A stretch of 64,000 nt of DNA, taken from positions 124,001 through 188,000 of the forward strand of contig NZ_UYYD01000001.1 of NCBI RefSeq assembly GCF_900625105.1, given 5' to 3'. The DNA comes from Agathobaculum sp. Marseille-P7918. GTDB lineage: Bacteria > Bacillota > Clostridia > Oscillospirales > Butyricicoccaceae. Positions 60,318-64,000 of this stretch are shown piece after piece; position 1 is the stretch's first letter; each line of letters begins with the position of its first letter. The notes beneath the pieces were generated by a model. That model was not told the DNA's origin and did no database searches. It saw only the letters and a list, made by a program, of their open reading frames with translations. Position numbers and translations under genes: made by a program.

Positions 60318-61289
60318 TTATTCGTAATCTGCAACGTTGGATGCATCGATCCAAGTGTTGTCCGTAATGATAACATTCTCATCCAGCGTGCCGCCGCCAA
60401 GCAGCGTAACCGCAGCTTCGATGGCATTTGCCGCCATTGCGCCGCCGTTCTGAGAAACCGTACCGGTGATGCGGCCGTCATTGATCGCTTCAAAGCCGTC
60501 CGGCGTGCCGTCAACACCCGTGATAATAATACCGCTGTTCGCGCCTGCTGCATTACCGGCGCCAACCGCCATGCCGTCGTTCTCGCAGATGATCGCATCC
60601 AGATCATATGCGGACAGCCAGCTCTCAACCGTTGCCTGTGCGCTTGCAGTATCCCACTGGCAGTCTGCCGGTGCAACCACCTGAACCATGTCCGGATAGT
60701 TCTTCAGGACATTCTCATAGCCTTCCATGCGCTGCAGTCCGCCGGAGTCGCCGGAGGGGCCGGTCAAGATTGCGATGTTGCCCTTACCATTCAGCAGGTC
60801 CGCAACATGCTGCATTTCGGTTTCGCCAGCCTTGACGTTATCGCCGTAAGAAACTGCCGAGATACCGTAGTTTTCCCAATCGGTGCATGCAGAAATGATA
60901 TTGATGACCACGACGCCCGCATCCGCCGCGCTCTTAGCCGCATCACACAGGCCGTCCGGATCAACAGGCTCGAACAGGATTGCGTCATACCCCTCAGAGA
61001 CACACTGCTCGATCTGGCTGATCTGCGTTGCAGCGTCCTGATCTGCGCTCAGGATCGTCAGGTCAACGCCCATTTCCTCTGCCTTTGCCTCAGCCGCTTC
61101 GGATACTGCGATCTGAAATGCGTTGGTCTGATGCTGCTGGATCAGTGCGATCTTATAAGCACCATCGGTCGAATCTGTACTCGCGTCGGAATTCTGCGAG
61201 TCGTCGGTTGCGGTGTTGCCGCAGCCGGTTGCCATACCAAGCGTCATTGCGCCGGCCATTAACATGGCAAGAAGTCTCTTTTTGCTCAT
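60318..61289 (-). CDS. Sugar-binding lipoprotein of ABC importer
   Basis: 323 residues. Signal peptide and lipobox MATGC (Cys23), then a Ser/Thr/Asp-rich linker and a ribose/galactose-binding type 1 fold (KIALIQQHQTNAFQIAVSEAAEAKA, AILFEPVD, ENDGMAVGAG, GVDGTPDGFEAI). The ligand is probably a monosaccharide or similar. GAGGAGG lies 7 bases before ATG. Made after an intercistronic hairpin, as is common for high-level binding proteins. Confidence 0.94.
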   Translation of the reverse strand: MSKKRLLAMLMAGAMTLGMATGCGNTATDDSQNSDASTDSTDGAYKIALIQQHQTNAFQIAVSEAAEAKAEEMGVDLTILSADQDAATQISQIEQCVSEGYDAILFEPVDPDGLCDAAKSAADAGVVVINIISACTDWENYGISAVSYGDNVKAGETEMQHVADLLNGKGNIAILTGPSGDSGGLQRMEGYENVLKNYPDMVQVVAPADCQWDTASAQATVESWLSAYDLDAIICENDGMAVGAGNAAGANSGIIITGVDGTPDGFEAINDGRITGTVSQNGGAMAANAIEAAVTLLGGGTLDENVIITDNTWIDASNVADYE

Positions 61290-61320
61290 TTTACTTCCTC
61301 CTCAAAAGCTTTTATGATAA

Positions 61321-61348
61321 GAACAGGACGCAACACTTGTCCTCGTTC
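61321..61348 (-). promoter_or_regulatory. Intercistronic stem-loop before the binding-protein gene
   Basis: GAACAGGAC / GTCCTcGTTC, a 9-bp stem with one bulge and a 9-base loop, without T-run. It probably protects the binding-protein mRNA, allowing more protein than permease. Confidence 0.5.
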
Positions 61349-61358
61349 CTAACATCCG

Positions 61359-62306
61359 TCAGTTTTTCTTGCTTTTTCCCTTGACATCGATCAAAACGGC
61401 CAAAACGATGATGACGCCCTTGACAATCTTCTGCCAGTGAGACGAAACGCCCATGATGTCCAAGCCGTTTGCAATCACCGTAATCAACAGACAGCCGATC
61501 ACAACGCCCCACGGCTTGCCGACGCCGCCCGACATGGATACGCCGCCAACCACGCATGCCGTAATGGCATCCATTTCATAGCTTTCGGCTGCAGTCGGCT
61601 GACCGATGGTGACACGCGAAGTCATCAGAAAACCGCTTAAACCCGCCAGCAGGCCTGCGATCGCAAATGTGGAAATGCGAATCAAGGTCGTATTGATACC
61701 GGAAACACGCGCAGCCTGCAAATTACCACCGCAGGCATAGACGCGGCGGCCGTAAACTGTTTTGGCCAAAATAAAAGAGCAGATAAGAATGACTATCACA
61801 AGGAAAACTGCCAGCATCGGAATGCCTGCAATCGAGCTTGCTGCAACAGCCTTGTATTCCGCGCTGATACCGGTGATCGGTTTGCCGTTGGAAGTCAGGA
61901 GCGCCAAGCCGCGCACTGCGGTCATGGTACCAAGCGTCATAATAAACGGAGGCAAATCTCCTACTGCAACGCCAACGCCATTGACAACTCCGACAGCCAA
62001 ACCCGCCAGCATGGCGACAACAAGCGGAACGATCAGCGGATACTGCCCCTGCCCCAGCATAGCAGCCAAAATGCCGGCAAATGCGACAGTGGAACCGACC
62101 GACATATCAAAACCGCCGGCAATGATGACAAACATCATGCCAAAGGCCAAAATACCGTTGATAGAAGCTTGCTTCAAGATGTTGACCAAGTTGCCTGGCT
62201 GAATGAAACTGGGCTTTAAGCACGTCAACACAATGACCAGCACAATAAAGATTACAAAGATAAAGTATTCGCTGATCAGCGCTTTTGCATTTTTCGTCTT
62301 TTTCAT
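61359..62306 (-). CDS. Ribose-type ABC importer permease
   Basis: 315 residues with about ten membrane helices. The BPD_transp_2 (RbsC) family is clear: GGFDMSVGSTVAFAG, PPFIMTLGTMTAVRGLALL, and GVSMSGGVGKPWGVVIG. Acts as homodimer with the following ATPase. Start is ATG 15 bases after the ATPase stop. Confidence 0.95.
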   Translation of the reverse strand: MKKTKNAKALISEYFIFVIFIVLVIVLTCLKPSFIQPGNLVNILKQASINGILAFGMMFVIIAGGFDMSVGSTVAFAGILAAMLGQGQYPLIVPLVVAMLAGLAVGVVNGVGVAVGDLPPFIMTLGTMTAVRGLALLTSNGKPITGISAEYKAVAASSIAGIPMLAVFLVIVILICSFILAKTVYGRRVYACGGNLQAARVSGINTTLIRISTFAIAGLLAGLSGFLMTSRVTIGQPTAAESYEMDAITACVVGGVSMSGGVGKPWGVVIGCLLITVIANGLDIMGVSSHWQKIVKGVIIVLAVLIDVKGKSKKN

Positions 62307-62321
62307 GTTTTCCCCTTCCTT

Positions 62322-63815
62322 TTATACCTCGATGGCAGAGGCAAGCGTCATAATCCGCTCCTGAGAGAACTCTTCTCGCGTGACCTCACCCGAAAAATTG
62401 CCTTCGCACATTACCATGATCCGGTCACAAACACCCATCAGTTCCGGAATTTCCGAAGAAATCATGATAACCGCCTTGCCCTGCTGTACCAGACTGCCCA
62501 GCAGCAAGTAAATATCGCGCTTTGCACCGACGTCAATGCCGCGAGTGGGTTCATCCAAAATGATGATATCCGGATCATTCAGCAGCCACTTTGCAATAAC
62601 CACTTTCTGCTGATTGCCGCCGGACAAATTCCCGACAATCTGATCTCCGGAAGGAGTTTTGATATTCAGCTTTTCGATATACTCTTGTGATGCGCTGCGC
62701 GCTTTGTTTTTGTTATACAAGCCGTTGGTGACCAGTTTTTGGATGGCTACCATTGCAATGTTGTCATTGACCGAACCGCTCAGATTCAGACCGGTTACCT
62801 TGCGATCCTCGGTAATCAGTGCGACGCCTTCCTTGATGATATCGCGCGGCGAATGCACATGGACCTTTTTGCCCTTCACAATAATTTCTCCGCCGGACAA
62901 TTCATGCATCCCGAAGATACCTTCTACCAATTCACTGCGTCCTGCGCCGACCAGACCGCCAATGCCAAGAATTTCGCCCTTGCGAACAGAAAGGCTGACG
63001 CCCTTGACTTTATTGTCCGCACGAACGATGTCCTTCGCTTCAAAAATCACTTCGCCGATCTTGGCTTCCAGCTTGGGAAATACATCCGTGATTTCACGAC
63101 CGACCATCATTTTGATCAATTGTGCTTCATTCAGATCTTTTGTCTCACCGGAACCAATGTATTGGCCGTCCCGATATACACTGACACGGTCACAAATGGA
63201 GAAAATTTCATCCATACGATGCGATATGTAAATGATCGCAACGCCCTTTTCCTTCAATCTGCGAATATGACCAAACAGAAGCTCAACTTCGCGCTCGGTA
63301 ATGGCCGCTGTCGGCTCATCCATAATGATAACCTTTGCGTTGATCGAAATCGCCTTGATGATCTCGATTAACTGGCATTGTGCAACCGTCAGGTTGCGAA
63401 GCCGTTCTTTGGGAGAAACATGCAGACCACATTCTTCAATCAGACGCTGCGCTTCTTCGATTTCCGCCTTGTTATCTACCAAGCCATGCTTGCGCAGCTC
63501 CCGGCCTACAAAGATGTTTTCAAACACGGTCATATCCAGAATCGGATTCAGCTCCTGATGGATCATTGCAACACCATGATCCATGGCCTCCTTTGGATTG
63601 GCTACTTTATAAGGCTGTCCGTTGAAAAGGATCTCGCCGCCTTCGTCCTTTGTGTAAATACCCATCAGGATTTTCATCAATGTGGACTTGCCGGCGCCGT
63701 TCTCGCCCATCAATGCATGCACTTCTCCAGGCTTCACCTGCAATTGCACATGATCCAGCGCTTTGACACCCGGGAAGGTCTTGCTGATATCCTTCATTTC
63801 CAGTATATATTCCAT
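62322..63815 (-). CDS. Ribose-type sugar ABC ATPase (two NBDs)
   Basis: 497 residues with two intact nucleotide-binding domains. NBD1: GENGAGKST, signature LTVAQCQLIE, IIMDEPTAAI. NBD2: GLVGAGRSE (the altered P-loop usual in this family), LSGGNQQKVVIAKW and IILDEPTRGID. ATG 63815 has GAGGAGG 9 bases upstream. First gene of the importer operon and the apparent parent of the degenerate paralogue at 56338-57771. Confidence 0.96.
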   Translation of the reverse strand: MEYILEMKDISKTFPGVKALDHVQLQVKPGEVHALMGENGAGKSTLMKILMGIYTKDEGGEILFNGQPYKVANPKEAMDHGVAMIHQELNPILDMTVFENIFVGRELRKHGLVDNKAEIEEAQRLIEECGLHVSPKERLRNLTVAQCQLIEIIKAISINAKVIIMDEPTAAITEREVELLFGHIRRLKEKGVAIIYISHRMDEIFSICDRVSVYRDGQYIGSGETKDLNEAQLIKMMVGREITDVFPKLEAKIGEVIFEAKDIVRADNKVKGVSLSVRKGEILGIGGLVGAGRSELVEGIFGMHELSGGEIIVKGKKVHVHSPRDIIKEGVALITEDRKVTGLNLSGSVNDNIAMVAIQKLVTNGLYNKNKARSASQEYIEKLNIKTPSGDQIVGNLSGGNQQKVVIAKWLLNDPDIIILDEPTRGIDVGAKRDIYLLLGSLVQQGKAVIMISSEIPELMGVCDRIMVMCEGNFSGEVTREEFSQERIMTLASAIEV

Positions 63816-64000
63816 GCTTTCTTCCCTCCTCACTCTTCATTTCTTTGTGATTATTTTATCAAAGCATTTATCTTCGCGAAACTTCTATTTTTCACATGAG
63901 GGGGGAGATTCTTTGGAAATTTCTCAAAAAAGTCAATTTAGAAAAAAATAGAACCAATACTTTGTATGATTTGCATATATTTTACATAAGACGCACAGCA
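63816..64000 (-). promoter_or_regulatory. Upstream region of the sugar importer operon
   Basis: 185 AT-rich bases to the window edge. On the minus strand TTTCGC (weak -35) and TAAAAT are 17 bases apart near 63870; TTTCGCGAAG around 63870-63885 includes a TTCGCGAA palindrome that could be a regulator site. I see no coding sequence and no clear catabolite-repression box. Confidence 0.4.

Noticed and set aside
1-64000. CRISPR array, prophage, insertion sequence or integron
   Set aside because: No spaced direct repeats, transposase, integrase or phage structural gene is visible; gene order is typical of a core chromosome.

Overview
The window reads as chromosomal DNA of a moderately GC-rich, spore-forming member of the Clostridia. 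The evidence is a spoIVA gene preceded by a DUF3794/LysM partner (sipL type), Firmicutes-style regulation (T-box, FMN riboswitch, sigma-A promoters with TTGACA/TATAAT boxes, strong GGAGG ribosome binding sites) and the Clostridial order mutS-mutL-miaA-hfq and yggS-sepF-yggT-divIVA-ileS-lspA. An Oscillospirales/Butyricicoccus-like gut anaerobe is my inference, not a proof. I see no insertion sequence, phage gene, CRISPR array or rRNA. Coding density is very high and every gap longer than about 300 bases is explained by a regulatory element.

Layout. 1-7.3 kb: end of an ABC-F ATPase, DUF2752 and CpXC proteins, a manganese/arsenic-type permease (minus), a DEAD-box helicase, a phosphodiester glycosidase, tRNA-Ser(CGA) and an aldo/keto reductase (minus). 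7.4-10.4 kb: a spore-coat morphogenesis pair, sipL-like then spoIVA, behind a candidate sigma-E promoter. 10.5-13.4 kb: a metal-responsive ArsR regulator with a P1B-type ATPase. 13.5-32.2 kb: a run of 17 plus-strand housekeeping genes: B12-binding radical SAM protein, DUF2344, miaB, mutS, zinc ribbon, mutL, miaA, hfq, a HlyD-like protein, yggS, sepF, yggT, divIVA, ileS, lspA, a pseudouridine synthase and a HAD phosphatase. 32.2-36.1 kb: a GntR(YtrA-type)-regulated ABC operon with a large exported protein of unknown function.

36.3-46.8 kb (minus): metallophosphoesterase, riboflavin transporter ribU behind an FMN riboswitch, rnmV, holA, comEC, a HIT protein, alaS behind a T-box, and a MATE exporter divergent from an AraC regulator (46.9-47.8 kb, plus). 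47.9-54.1 kb (minus): a four-gene efflux operon of two-module membrane adaptor, MacB-type ATPase, permease and an S-layer-homology protein. 54.2-56.2 kb: a small P-loop kinase and an SPFH/NfeD pair. 56.3-63.8 kb (minus): a ribose-type sugar ABC importer (ATPase, permease, lipoprotein) followed by a YesN-like response regulator, a histidine kinase with no membrane segment, and a protein derived from the sugar ATPase that has lost every catalytic motif in both nucleotide-binding domains.

The strongest candidate for something undescribed is this last cluster: a catalytically dead ABC-ATPase paralogue encoded with a soluble two-component pair next to the active importer. This suggests that the importer, through the dead paralogue, is the sensor for the soluble kinase. 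Other points worth following are the SLH protein inside the efflux operon, the CCPT metal ATPase with an acidic N-terminal tail, the degenerate ABC-F protein and the ComEC with a ruined metallo-beta-lactamase motif.
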